DNA of 64,000 nt from Linnemannia elongata (Eukaryota; Mortierellomycota; Mortierellomycetes; Mortierellales; Mortierellaceae). Below the pieces are notes generated by a model. That model saw nothing but the letters and a program-made list of their open reading frames with translations, was not told the origin of the DNA and did no database searches. The stretch covers positions 2,356,001-2,420,000 of the forward strand of contig JAXBDG010000003.1 of assembly GCA_036320915.1 (NCBI GenBank). The letters run 5' to 3'. Of the stretch, positions 45,422 through 55,539 are shown one piece after another. A program made the translations under genes and the position numbers. Every line of letters begins with the position of its first letter. The first letter of the stretch is position 1.

Positions 45422-45877
45422 AGAAATAGGTCAACACATCAATAGCAGCTGATACTGACATGAATACCGAAGTATGTGGGAAACTGATCAGCGTATGTCC
45501 CAAAAGAAAAAATTAATGGACGCCATCAAGGAGAACAACACTGGATAGCACCAATGGACACCATTAACGATACCATCAAGAGATGATACTAACATCAAAG
45601 GGCATTAAGGAGAATATCAAGAGACATGATAAGGAAAATAAAGGAGAGTAGGAAAATTGAAAGATAATGGGAAAATCAAGGGACATCAGGAAAATGAGGG
45701 GATATTGGGCATGTTAAGAAAAGATCAAGCGGTGCTAGAAGTGCCAACATTACAATATGACCTAAGAATCGTGTCAGGAATTGACTGGCACGCTACTAGT
45801 ATCAACCAACTCTTCTATGTGTCAAAAAAAAAATAGTTGGATTAATCTATTCTCACAGGGTCCTTTCAATTCTTGCA
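45422..45877. other. Spacer of palindrome 1
   Basis: 456 bp between the arms. It is not self-complementary, but it is related to the arm of palindrome 2 (for example GCCAACATTACAATATGACC against the same word near 50815). The palindrome was therefore made from an asymmetric pair: one arm reaches further into the shared upstream sequence. Confidence 0.6.
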
Positions 45878-45959
45878 AGCATTCCTTGTTATCCTTACAA
45901 GCATTCCTTGTTATCTTTACAAGCATTCCTTGCTGCTTGGTGTTTCTCATTGTTATTTT

Positions 45960-46310
45960 CTCTTGTTATTGTCCTAGGTGTTGTCCCTTGATGTCGTCCC
46001 TTGGTCTTCTCGGTTTTGTTCTCAGGTTTGTCCTTTGATTTTCTCAGTGTTGTCCTGGATCTCCTCATTCTGTCCTTTGATTCTTTCAGTTTTGTCCCTG
46101 GATCTTCTCATTTTGTCCCTGGATATTCTCAGCTTCGTCCCTTGATAAACTCGGTGTTGTCCCTCGATGTTTCATTCCTTGCCTTTCCAATCCCTTGTTT
46201 TTTCAATTTTCTGCTTTTGCAGTCCCTCATACCATGTAGTACTTTAGTGTTGTCTCTTGATGTCGCTCTCTGGTCCTTTGACCTCCCTCATCTATCATTT
46301 CAGTATGCCA
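45960..46310 (+). repeat. Degenerate minisatellite upstream of S2
   Basis: Mirror of 44990-45340: units such as TTGTCCCTGGATCTTCTCA and GTTGTCCCTTGATGTCGT. Confidence 0.65.
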
Positions 46311-46435
46311 TTGGACTTTTTTTTTCATTCCCGACCCCAAGCCAAAATGTCTCCCTGATCATTTTTTTTCTCTCTCTATGCGTGCAAAAATGACCATGGT
46401 TCGATTTGTTGCGTTATTTTGCAACCCTCTTTACG

Positions 46436-46443
46436 TATATATA
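46436..46443 (+). promoter_or_regulatory. TATA-like box of S2
   Basis: TATATATA 135-142 bp upstream of the S2 ATG, mirror image of the S1 site. Confidence 0.5.
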
Positions 46444-46577
46444 GAGGTCGCATCTGCTGTTCATCCTTTCCCTACACACATCTGATTCAACCTCACGACT
46501 CTGAGCTCGCAACAAGCAATCACACTACATCCTCAACATACCCACCAGACGTCACTCTCAACCAACCTATCCAAACC

Positions 46578-46880
46578 ATGCTTGCCAAGAACTGCATCAT
46601 CGCCGCCTGCCTCGTCTCCACTGTGATGGCCCAAGCTGCCAACAGCATCTTCTGCCAGGCTCGCTACATCACCAATGTCGCCACCTGTGTCATTGGCGTC
46701 AAGGAGTGCAATGCCGTCGAGCGCTTTAGTTCCTGTGTCTGCGCCAATACCGGAGAAAAGTCTAAGCTGCGCCTATGCCTCATCGCCTTGCTTCGTGACC
46801 CCGACTTCCACGGCACTTTGCTGCCAGCGGATTACAGGTTACTGAGCGAGGCTGAAAAGCCTGAGACTGTTGAGGCCTAA
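46578..46880 (+). CDS. Small secreted cysteine-rich protein, copy S2 (100 aa)
   Basis: Identical in protein to S1, in the right arm of palindrome 1, so the two genes are divergently transcribed with ~1.86 kb between their starts. Signal peptide residues 1-20, six cysteines in the mature part, no intron. TATA-like box at 46436, pyrimidine-rich leader, and a likely polyadenylation region with AATAAA near 47056. The identity of the arms implies very recent duplication or ongoing gene conversion. Confidence 0.75.
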   Translation: MLAKNCIIAACLVSTVMAQAANSIFCQARYITNVATCVIGVKECNAVERFSSCVCANTGEKSKLRLCLIALLRDPDFHGTLLPADYRLLSEAEKPETVEA

Positions 46881-47109
46881 TCAGCCGCCGGCGAGCATTA
46901 AGGGAAATCCTTTTTGATAGTAGAAACAACTCTCATCTATACAGTAGAGTTGTGCTTCCGAGTGTCGACTTAACCTTCACCTCCCTCTTTCAGTTCGATA
47001 GGGAACCAAACCATCCAAACTTGATCATATTTAAGTTGAGCTTGGGTGTTAACATAATAAACCTCCCTTCTCTTTCCAATTACTCGTCGTGTCCTTAAAA
47101 TTGAACAGG

Positions 47110-48141
47110 TAGAAGTGCCATTCAGGAAGAGATACACTTTCATTTCCATGCACGAACCAATGCGCAGTAGTGCTGTGTGATAAGAAAGAACAATCACAAA
47201 TAATCAAAGAAAATCATTACATTTACCCTTTTCGGTAGGAGGATTTTAGTTAGGTGATATTTAGTTTACATCCTTTCTGGAAAAAAAATCCTTGAGCCTG
47301 TTTTTGAATACGCAAAATCATACAATCGGTCACCCAGGACACACAGCAAAAAAAAACCCCAGCACCAAGTTCCTTATGGAGCAGTCGTTTTGCCACACAG
47401 TGCTTAACCCTCAGTAACTCGTAGTGTGATGCAAATTCGAATCCCCTCTATTAAGATTAAAATCTGGGCACGTAAACAAATCGAGCCGCGATTACATTTT
47501 TCTGTTCATATTCTCGTTCTTATTTTTGTTTTATCATTTTCTTCCACCGACGTTGATCGATACCGACGACAACGTGCTGCGCATAACACCCTAGAAAAAG
47601 GTATGAAATAACATAGGAGCCACATGCAACAGACGCGTGAACAACTGTCTTGCCCGACCCTGCCATCTTACAATAGCGTTCGTTAAATCCTTTTTGCTGC
47701 GCCAAATTTGAACTGCTGATTCAAAATTCAAGCTGAACCTAACACGAACACGCAAACGCAAACGCCAACGCGAACGCGTTCGATCGGTTTAACAAGTCGT
47801 TTATTCTTCCACAGATGTTTTTAACCACTCCAACGGTACATATAATAAAGAAAGACCCTCCTTTAGTGCCAAGAAAAAAAAAGATGGAGCTTGGAGTTGA
47901 TATTACAAATTCATATTGATTATTACTCATTGCTTTTGGGTGACAGTAACGATGGTGGTATGGCGAGAGTAGGTGGCCGTGGTGAGAGTGTTGTTAGAAA
48001 TGTGAATAGTGAGATGAGTGAGCGTGGATAGAACGTGTCATTAGGAGGGAAATGAGGGTAACAAAAGATAAATAAAAGGACATTCTTTTCTAGATGCGAG
48101 GGACAAAAAAAATGACATTACCGCAACGGCGGCCTAGGTGT
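47110..48141. other. Duplicated flank (copy of 54590-55540)
   Basis: Matches the segment between S4 and the polarity gene in the same orientation: GACGTTGATCGATACCGACG, AACGTGCTGCGCATAACACC and GGAGCCACATGCAACAGACG occur in both. No gene of its own. It is the 3' flank of S2 plus the 3' flank of the polarity gene copy. Confidence 0.7.
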
Positions 48142-49063
48142 CTACTCCTCATACTGTCGCCGCTGATGAGCCATATCCTCAATCATCCGCTCATACTCCT
48201 CCATCTTTTGTGCAGATGTGCTACTGCTGCTGGTGGGTACAGCTGCAGTGGGAGAAGAGGCAGTGGCGGTGGGGGTGGTGGTGAAGTTGGCGACGGTAGG
48301 ACTACTGCTACTGTTCTTGCTCTCCGCAACGGGCGACTTGAGAGAAATAGGGGACGAGGGTGCAGAAGTGGGAGATAACAGCGATCCCGCTGATGCTGCT
48401 GCGGCTGCTGCTGTGGTAGTAGTGGCAGTGGCGGTTGCTGGTACTACTGAAACCGCATGTGCAATCTCGACAGCATCATGATCGTCCCCAGCGGCCTCTG
48501 GCGCTGCTGCTGCTGCTGGTGGTGGTGGGGAGCCACCAGTGGCAATAACAGGGGGGCGGTAAGGGGTGCCGTTCACCTGGGACTGGCCCCAGTTCGACCT
48601 CAACAACTCCAACTCGTTGGCCAAAGAATCGGCCGAGGACCGATCAGTCAAGTGAGATCCATGCGACATGGGTGTCAAGTACGACCGTCCTGAGCCAACT
48701 CCAGTATGATGGCTAGCCTCCATCAGGCGCTGGATCAAGTCATCGTTTCCGTTTAGACTGGCCATGCTGTTGCGGACAGACTCCGGTCCCTGGAAGTTGT
48801 CCAAAAGAATCGCAATCTTGTTCTCCGAAGCCTTCAACTGCTGCTCCAGATCCACGTTGGTCGACTGAAGCTCCTGGATGGTTTTGTGAGCATTCTCGAT
48901 CACCAACTCGAGCTCCTCCTGGTGGGCAGCCAAAGCCTGGGCACGCTTCCTCTCAGCCTCCAAAGCCTCCTCGCTCTTGGTCTCTGAGTGACCCTGAGCA
49001 GCTGCAGCCTGTGACTCTCTCAACAAGTGTCTCGATGTGCCGAGCTCATGCTCCAACTCAGCA
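48142..49063 (-). pseudogene. Truncated, internally deleted copy of the polarity-gene 3' end
   Basis: Minus-strand frame of ~300 codons, nearly identical to the C-terminal part of the polarity gene at 55540-57490 and ending at the same stop. Two breaks are visible. The coding homology stops at about 49063 (CCAACTCAGCA), where unrelated sequence from the S3 3' flank begins. Inside, SQAAAAQ is joined directly to GHSETKSEE, removing about 1.05 kb that in the full gene lies between about 56396 and 57452. There is no kelch region, start codon or promoter, so it is not expected to make a functional polarity protein. Confidence 0.85.
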
Positions 49064-49416
49064 GTATTGATTTTCTTTAATTTTGTAGTTTTTCCTCTTT
49101 ATTACACAGCACTACTGTGCATTGCATCGCGCATGGAAATGAAAGTGCCAATATCGAAATATTGCTTCATGAAGGGCATTTCTACTTGTTCAAGTTTAAA
49201 GGACACGACGAGTAATTGGAAATAGAAGGAAGGTTTATTGTGTTTGCACTCAAGCCCACCGTAAATATGATCAATTTTGGGTGGTTTGGTTTCCTATCGA
49301 ACTGAAAGTGGGAGGTGACGGCCAAGCCGACACCCACAGAACACAACACTACTGTAAAGATAAAAATTGTCGACAATCTCAAAAAAGAATTTCTCTTAAT
49401 GCTCGCCGCCGGCTGA

Positions 49417-49719
49417 TTAGGCTTCAACAGTCTCAGGCTTTTCAGCCTCAGTCAGGGCCTTGTAATCCGATGGCAGCAAAGTGCCGTGGAAGTCGGGGTC
49501 ACGAATCAAGGAGATGAGGCACATGCGCAGGTTAGGCTTGTTTCCGGTATTGGAGCAGACACAGGAACTAAAGCGCTCGACGGCATTGCACTCCTTGACG
49601 CCAATGACACAGGTGGCGACATTGGTGATGTAGCGAGCCTGGCAGAAGATGCTGTTGGCAGCTTGGGCCATCACAGTGGAGACGAGGCAGGCGGCGATGA
49701 TGCAGTTCTTGGCAAGCAT
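49417..49719 (-). CDS. Small secreted cysteine-rich protein, copy S3 (100 aa)
   Basis: Same architecture as S1/S2: 20-residue signal peptide and six cysteines at identical spacing. Residues 1-55 are the same as in S1. After the CVC motif it differs at 11 positions, for example SNTGNKPNLRM against ANTGEKSKLRL, with the cysteines untouched. Start at ATG 49719-49717, no intron. It differs from its inverted partner S4 at one residue in the signal peptide (Ala/Val). Its 3' flank was cut by the junction with the truncated polarity-gene copy at about 49064. Confidence 0.75.
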   Translation of the reverse strand: MLAKNCIIAACLVSTVMAQAANSIFCQARYITNVATCVIGVKECNAVERFSSCVCSNTGNKPNLRMCLISLIRDPDFHGTLLPSDYKALTEAEKPETVEA

Positions 49720-49853
49720 GGTTTGGATAGGTTGGTTGAGAGTGACGTCTGGTGGGTATGTTGAGGATGTAGTGTGATTGCTTGTTGCGAGCTCAGAGTC
49801 GTGAGGTTGAATCAGATGTGTGTAGGGAAAGGATGAACAGCAGATGCGACCTC

Positions 49854-49861
49854 TATATATA
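49854..49861 (-). promoter_or_regulatory. TATA-like box of S3
   Basis: TATATATA, same position relative to the ATG as in the other copies. Confidence 0.5.
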
Positions 49862-49999
49862 CGAAAAGAGGGTCGCAAAATAACGCAACAAATCGAACCA
49901 TGGTCATTTGTGCACGCATAGAGAGAGAAAAAAAATGATCAGGGAGACATTTTGGCTTGGGGTCGGGAATGAAAAAAAAAGTCCAATGGCATACTGAGA

Positions 50000-50770
50000 T
50001 GATAGATGAGGGAGGTCAAATGACCGGGGAGCGATATCAAGAGGCAACACCAAAGTACTACGTGGTATGGAGGGACTGCAAAAGCAGCAACTTGAAAAAT
50101 AGGGAGTGAGAAAGGCTAGGAATGAAAACATCAAGAGACGACACCGAGTAGATCAAGGGACGAACCCGAGAAAATCAAGGGATGATGAGAATATCAAGAG
50201 ACAAAATGTGAGGATCCAGGGACAAACCGAGAAGATCAAGAGACTAAACTGAGATAATCAAAGAGTAAAATCGAGAAGACCAATGGACAAAGCCGACCAA
50301 ATCAAGGGACAATATCAAGGGACAACACCAAGGACAACACCGGGTACAACACCAGGTACAACACCAGGTACAACACCAGGGACAACAGGAAGAGACATTA
50401 TTAATGGATGACACCAAATGACCAAATTAAGGGAGAACGCCAAGCAGCAAGGAATGTTTGCAATAATAGCAAGGGGCGCTGCAAAAAGATCAGAACAGCG
50501 GATGCTGGCACGAATATCAAGGCATGTTGGAAACTGATCAATGCACATACCAAAAAAAAGGGACACCATCAAGAGAGAACACCACTGGATAACACCAATG
50601 CACACCATCAAAAGACATCATCAATAGATAGTAATAACATCAAAGGACAACACCAGAGATGGAATTAAGGAGAACATCAAGCGACAGAATAGGGAAAACA
50701 AGGAGCGTAGGAAAATTGAAGGATGGTGGGAAAATCAAGGGACGTCAGGGAAATCAAGGGACGTCAGGGA
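50000..50770 (-). repeat. Degenerate minisatellite upstream of S3
   Basis: Units around ATCAAGGGACAACACC. A run of nearly perfect 15-bp ACAACACCAGGTACA units lies at about 50335-50390, and a duplicated AATCAAGGGACGTCAGGGA at about 50730-50770. Confidence 0.6.
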
Positions 50771-50954
50771 AATCAAAGGATACTGGGCATGTCCAGAAAG
50801 GCGACGCTGGAATTGCCAACATTACAATGTGACCTAAGAAGCGTGTTAGGAATTGAGAGGGATGCTACGCGTATCAAACAGCCCTCTTCTATGTAAAAAG
50901 AAAAAAAACAAAAAAAAGAAAAATTAATGGTAGGAGCGAAAACTGGCATATGGC

Positions 50955-51115
50955 AGCCAGACGTTCATAGCGACGTTACTATTTGATCCTTCGGTGTTAG
51001 CTCTTATCATACTGACGCAGAATGAAGTAAGTGTTGAAATGTTCACCCCCTAATAGGGAACAAGACCTGGGGTTTAGACCTTCGCGAGACAAGGTAAAGG
51101 TTTTCCCTCCTGATG
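50955..51115 (+). pseudogene. LSU rRNA fragment (plus strand)
   Basis: AACTGGCATATGGCAGCCAG, CGTTCATAGCGACGTTACTA, TTTGATCCTTCGG, AATAGGGAACAAGACC and GGGTTTAGACC follow LSU rRNA order for ~160 nt, up to CCTGATGA. It is more diverged than the 36.8-37.0 kb fragment. Its 5' edge falls at nearly the same LSU position as the other two fragments in this window. Confidence 0.8.
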
Positions 51116-52790
51116 AATTGTTGTACAAAATTAATTAAACTTTGTAGGAGAGGAACCATTCATCCGGATAAGTGGTATTTGGGCCAGCTTGAGTAGGCAA
51201 TGGCTCGAAGCTTTCATGTATTGGGTTGCGACTGACGCCTCCAAGTCGTCGGAAGAACTGGTGCCAAAATGCGATCCAGCACCGCACATACTTCGTATTT
51301 GTACTGCTACTACTCTATGTATTTTCGCCTTACACAAACTCTGTTCCAATCTTCCACCACAAAACAGGCCTATCCCAACCTCCACATCCTCATCCTCATC
51401 CTCATAATCCAAAAAAGCTCATGAGAATATTCATTCTCCCGCTTCAACCATGTCACGCACTAACAAGCACTCGGGCGAGCACTCCCTTTTTTTGCAGCAA
51501 CTCGTCACCCAGCGTCTCCTGTTCTTACTCGACTTGGTTCATAAAGCTCTCGTTCCAGTTCATGGCCACGTTGCTGCTGTCGTTTCAGCAACTATGACTA
51601 CATCTTATCCACCTCGATCAAGTAGCTCCTGCTTTGTACTAGTCAGTTGTAGAAGGTGAGGAGGAGCAAGTCTCAATTTGATCTACATAAACAGAAAGAA
51701 AGGCCAATAAACATAGCGATGAGGTAAGGGGTGCGAGTATTTTTGTTTTTTTCTTCGTCCGTCCTTGTATGAAAAAAGGGGCAACCTGTCAATGATGGGT
51801 GTAGGAAAACGCTCCAGGAAAAAAAAGGGGGTACGGAAAAAATAGCGACCCATACCCGACTCGTCTATATGGTTGATTGCTGGCATCTATGCATATTTTG
51901 GTAGTGGGTTCTTGGTAATTAATGCATGTTTCTTGAAGAAAAAGTAACGAGGATTAGAGAGAGTGTTGCTGAAGCTGCCCATTTTCATGGTGGATGAATG
52001 GTTGAAGAATAGTATAGAACGCCAGTCTAGAGGAAAGGCGATCGTTGCTGAGTTGGGGCGATGGGAGGGTGAGAGATGGGAAGATAAAGAGATTAAAGAA
52101 TAAGGATAGAGAGTGGCTACGAGAGAAAAGATCAATTCAAATGATATTAATACACAAGGAGAAGATATAGTTCAGAGATTGAGCACATGTTGCACGTCGA
52201 TAGTACCCTTTTGACTCTTAGCTTTGACTTTTTACGATACAAAATTGAATACGATGACCGCTAACAGAGAGTGAAAATAGGTAAACCGAGATAAACAGAC
52301 TCGACATTTTCTTTGACACCGCGAGCTGCACTTGGTACAGGGATTCTGGGCTACTTTTGTTTCCGACTGTGATGACGTCAATATCCCGACTATCTGAACT
52401 TAATAACACGTGATTAAAAATTCTACCCCCTCCCTCAAAAACGAGGCACCAGGCGTTTTCTGGATACATGTGGTTTATTCGGCCGCTCTTTTTTTTTTTT
52501 TTTTTTTGCAGGATGCCCTTGATGTTGACTTTTGATCATTTCTCTGATTGTATTCCCTTAATGGCGACACTGGAGTTGTCCCTTGGTGTTGTGGTGTCGA
52601 TCTTTGGTGATGGTCTTTAGTGGTGACGATTGGTGTTGTCCTTTGGTGCTGTTCTTTGGGGCTTTCCTTGTTGCTGTTTCTTGATGTCGTCTTTTGCTGT
52701 TGTCTCGATCTTTCAATCCCTTGTTCTTTGATCCCTTGCGCTTTGAGTATCTAGACTTTTTTATTATCAAGTACACAACCCTGTTTGGGT
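51116..52790. other. Spacer of palindrome 2
   Basis: About 1.7 kb of non-palindromic DNA. A 69-codon frame starting with ATG at 51450 (MSRTNKHSGEHSLFLQQ...) and an 82-codon minus frame (52135-51887) were not recognised as proteins. A T-run lies at 52491-52507, and further minisatellite-like words (GGTGTTGTCCTTTGG) at 52570-52700. Confidence 0.4.
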
Positions 52791-52866
52791 AGGAAGAGCC
52801 AACATTGAAGGATCAAATAGCAACGTCGCTATGAACGTCTGGCTGCCATATGCCAGTTTTCGCTCC
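52790..52866 (-). pseudogene. LSU rRNA fragment (minus strand)
   Basis: Mirror of the first ~80 nt of the 50955 fragment: the reverse complement reads AACTGGCATATGGCAGCCAG, CGTTCATAGCGACGTTGCTA, TTTGATCCTTCAATGTTGGC, TCTTCCTA. It marks the inner end of the right arm. Confidence 0.75.
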
Positions 52867-52989
52867 TACCATTAATTTTTCTTTTTTTTGTTTTTTTTCT
52901 TTTTACATAGAAGAGGGCTGTTTGATACGCGTAGCATCCCTCTCAATTCCTAACACGCTTCTTAGGTCACATTGTAATGTTGGCAATTC

Positions 52990-53740
52990 CAGCGTCGCCT
53001 TTCTGGACATGCCCAGTATCCTTTGATTTCCCTGACGTCCCTTGATTTCCCTGACGTCCCTTGATTTTCCCACCATCCTTCAATTTTCCTACGCTCCTTG
53101 TTTTCCCTATTCTGTCGCTTGATGTTCTCCTTAATTCCATCTCTGGTGTTGTCCTTTGATGTTATTACTATCTATTGATGATGTCTTTTGATGGTGTGCA
53201 TTGGTGTTATCCAGTGGTGTTCTCTCTTGATGGTGTCCCTTTTTTTTGGTATGTGCATTGATCAGTTTCCAACATGCCTTGATGTTCATGCCAGCATCCG
53301 CTGTTCTGATCTTTTTGCAGCGCCCCTTGCTATTATTGCAAACATTCCTTACTGCTTAGCGTTCTCCCTTAATTTGGTCCCTGGTGTTGTCCTTGGTGTT
53401 GTCCTTGGTGTTGTCCCTTAATGTTGTCCCTTGATTTGGTTGGCTTTGTCCATTGGTCTTCTCGGTTTTATTCTTTGATTATCTCAGTTTAGTCTCTTGA
53501 TCTTCTCGGTTTTGTCCCTGGATCCTCACATTCTGTTTCCTGATATTCTCATCATCCCTTGATTTTCTTGGATTCGTTCCTTGATCTACTCGATGTCGGC
53601 CTTCGATGTTTTCATTCCTAGCCTTTCCCACTCCTTATTTTTCAAGTTGCTGCTTTTGCAGTCCCTCCATACCACGTAGTACTTTGGTGTTGCCTCTTGA
53701 TATCGCTCCCCGGTCATTTGACCTCCCTCATCTATCATCT
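52990..53740 (+). repeat. Degenerate minisatellite upstream of S4
   Basis: Units such as GTTGTCCCTTGATTTGG, GTTTTGTCCCTGGATCC and TTGTCCTTGGTG. Slightly shorter than in the opposite arm. Confidence 0.6.
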
Positions 53741-53875
53741 CAGTATGCCATTGGACTTTTTTTTTCATTCCCGACCCCAAGCCAAAATGTCTCCCTGATC
53801 ATTTTTTTTCTCTCTCTATGCGTGCACAAATGACCATGGTTCGATTTGTTGCGTTATTTTGCGACCCTCTTTTCG

Positions 53876-53883
53876 TATATATA
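53876..53883 (+). promoter_or_regulatory. TATA-like box of S4
   Basis: TATATATA, 135-142 bp before the S4 ATG. Confidence 0.5.
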
Positions 53884-54017
53884 GAGGTCGCATCTGCTGT
53901 TCATCCTTTCCCTACACACATCTGATTCAACCTCACGACTCTGAGCTCGCAACAAGCAATCACACTACATCCTCAACATACCCACCAGACGTCACTCTCA
54001 ACCAACCTATCCAAACC

Positions 54018-54320
54018 ATGCTTGCCAAGAACTGCATCATCGTCGCCTGCCTCGTCTCCACTGTGATGGCCCAAGCTGCCAACAGCATCTTCTGCCAGGC
54101 TCGCTACATCACCAATGTCGCCACCTGTGTCATTGGCGTCAAGGAGTGCAATGCCGTCGAGCGCTTTAGTTCCTGTGTCTGCTCCAATACCGGAAACAAG
54201 CCTAATCTGCGCATGTGCCTCATCTCCTTGATTCGTGACCCCGACTTCCACGGCACTTTGTTGCCATCGGATTACAAGGCCCTGACTGAGGCTGAAAAGC
54301 CTGAGACTGTTGAAGCCTAA
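54018..54320 (+). CDS. Small secreted cysteine-rich protein, copy S4 (100 aa)
   Basis: ATG at 54018, stop at 54320, no intron. Identical to S3 apart from Ala to Val in the signal peptide (MLAKNCIIVACLV). Six mature cysteines are preserved. It is followed downstream, in the same arrangement as S2, by ~1.2 kb of non-coding DNA and the convergent polarity gene. This S4-to-polarity-gene arrangement is probably the original from which the S2/truncated-copy segment was duplicated. Confidence 0.75.
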   Translation: MLAKNCIIVACLVSTVMAQAANSIFCQARYITNVATCVIGVKECNAVERFSSCVCSNTGNKPNLRMCLISLIRDPDFHGTLLPSDYKALTEAEKPETVEA

Positions 54321-54589
54321 TCAGCCGGCGGCGAGCGTTAAGAGAAATCTTTTTTGAGATTGTCGACAATTTTTATCTTTACAGTAGTGTTGTGTACTGT
54401 GGGTGTTGGCTTGGCCGTCACCTCCCTTCTTTCAGCTCAGTTGGGAACCATGTCACTCAAGCTTGATCGTATTCATGTTGAGCCTAAGTGCAAACACAAT
54501 AAACCTTCCTTCACTTCACGTTTACTATTCATCTCCATAAACTTGAACAAGTGGAAAAACCATGCATGATTGTCCAGTACAGTGTTGCT

Positions 54590-55539
54590 GTTTAAATAAA
54601 GAAGACACTAAACTAAGAGAAATATAGGTGTACTTCCTGTAAGGGATTTGATTAGGTGATATTTAGTTGCATCGTTGCTGGCAAAATATCTTTGAGACCC
54701 CCCTCCTCTTTTTTTGTATGCGGAAAAATCGTACAATCAGTCACCCAGGAAACAAAAACTCAGCACCAAGGTCCTAACGGCTAACGGAGCAGTCGTTCTG
54801 TCACACAGAGCTTAACCCTCAGTAACTCGTAGTGTAGTGCGAATTCAAATCCCCTCAATTAAGATTAAAATCTGGAAACGTAAACAAATCGAGACACGAT
54901 TACATTTTTCTGATCATATTCTCGTTGTTATTTTAGTTTTATTTTTTACTTCCACCGACGTTGATCGATACCGACGACAACGTGCTGCGCATAACACCCT
55001 AGAAAAAGGTATGAAATAACATAGGAGCCACATGCAACAGACGCGTGAACAACTGTCTTACCCGACTCTGCCATCTTACAATTGCGTTTGTTAAATCCTT
55101 TTTGCTGCGTCAAATTTGAACTGCTGATTCAAAAATCATGCTGAACCTAACGCGAAAACGCAAACGCGAACGCGTTCGATCGGTTTAACAAATCGTTTGT
55201 TCTTTCACAGCTGTTTTTAACCACTCCAACGGTACATATAATAAAGAAAAATCCTTTCCTTTTGGTGTCAAGAAAAAAAAGGTGGAGCTTGGAGTTGATA
55301 TTACAAATTCATATTTATTATTACTCATTGCTTTTTGGGTGAAAGTGACGATGGTGGTATGGCGAGAGTGGGTGGTCGTGGTGAGAGCGTTTTCAGAAAT
55401 GTGAATGATGAGATGAGTGAGCGTGGATAGAACGTGTCATTAGGAGGGAAATGAGGGTAACAAAAGATAAATAAAAGGATATTCTTTTCTAGATGCGAGG
55501 GATAAAAAAAAGACAATACTGCAACAGCGGCCCAGGGGT
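54590..55539. other. Intergenic, parental version of the 47.1-48.1 kb flank
   Basis: 3' flanks of S4 and the polarity gene. It differs from the other copy by scattered substitutions and small indels. No gene recognised. Confidence 0.6.

Larger units (their letters stand above)
45878..47109 (+). repeat. Palindrome 1, right arm
   Basis: Reverse complement of 44190-45421; carries copy S2, its TATA-like box and the minisatellite. Identity ends abruptly at 47109, beyond which the flanks are related but clearly diverged. Confidence 0.85.
49345..51010 (+). repeat. Palindrome 2, left arm
   Basis: Inverted copy of about 52800-54395 (positions sum to 103737 near the genes, shifted by indels further in). 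Contains S3, its TATA-like box, the minisatellite, and at its inner end the start of an LSU rRNA fragment. Less similar outer flanks continue to about 49075 and 54600. Confidence 0.75.
52800..54395 (+). repeat. Palindrome 2, right arm
   Basis: Inverted copy of the left arm with several indels in the minisatellite. Carries S4. Beyond 54395 the match to the other side falls off sharply. Confidence 0.75.

Noticed and set aside
47430..47460. tRNA-like word AAATTCGAATCCCCTC (also near 54840)
   Set aside because: Resembles a T-loop, but no acceptor, D or anticodon arm can be paired around it in either copy.
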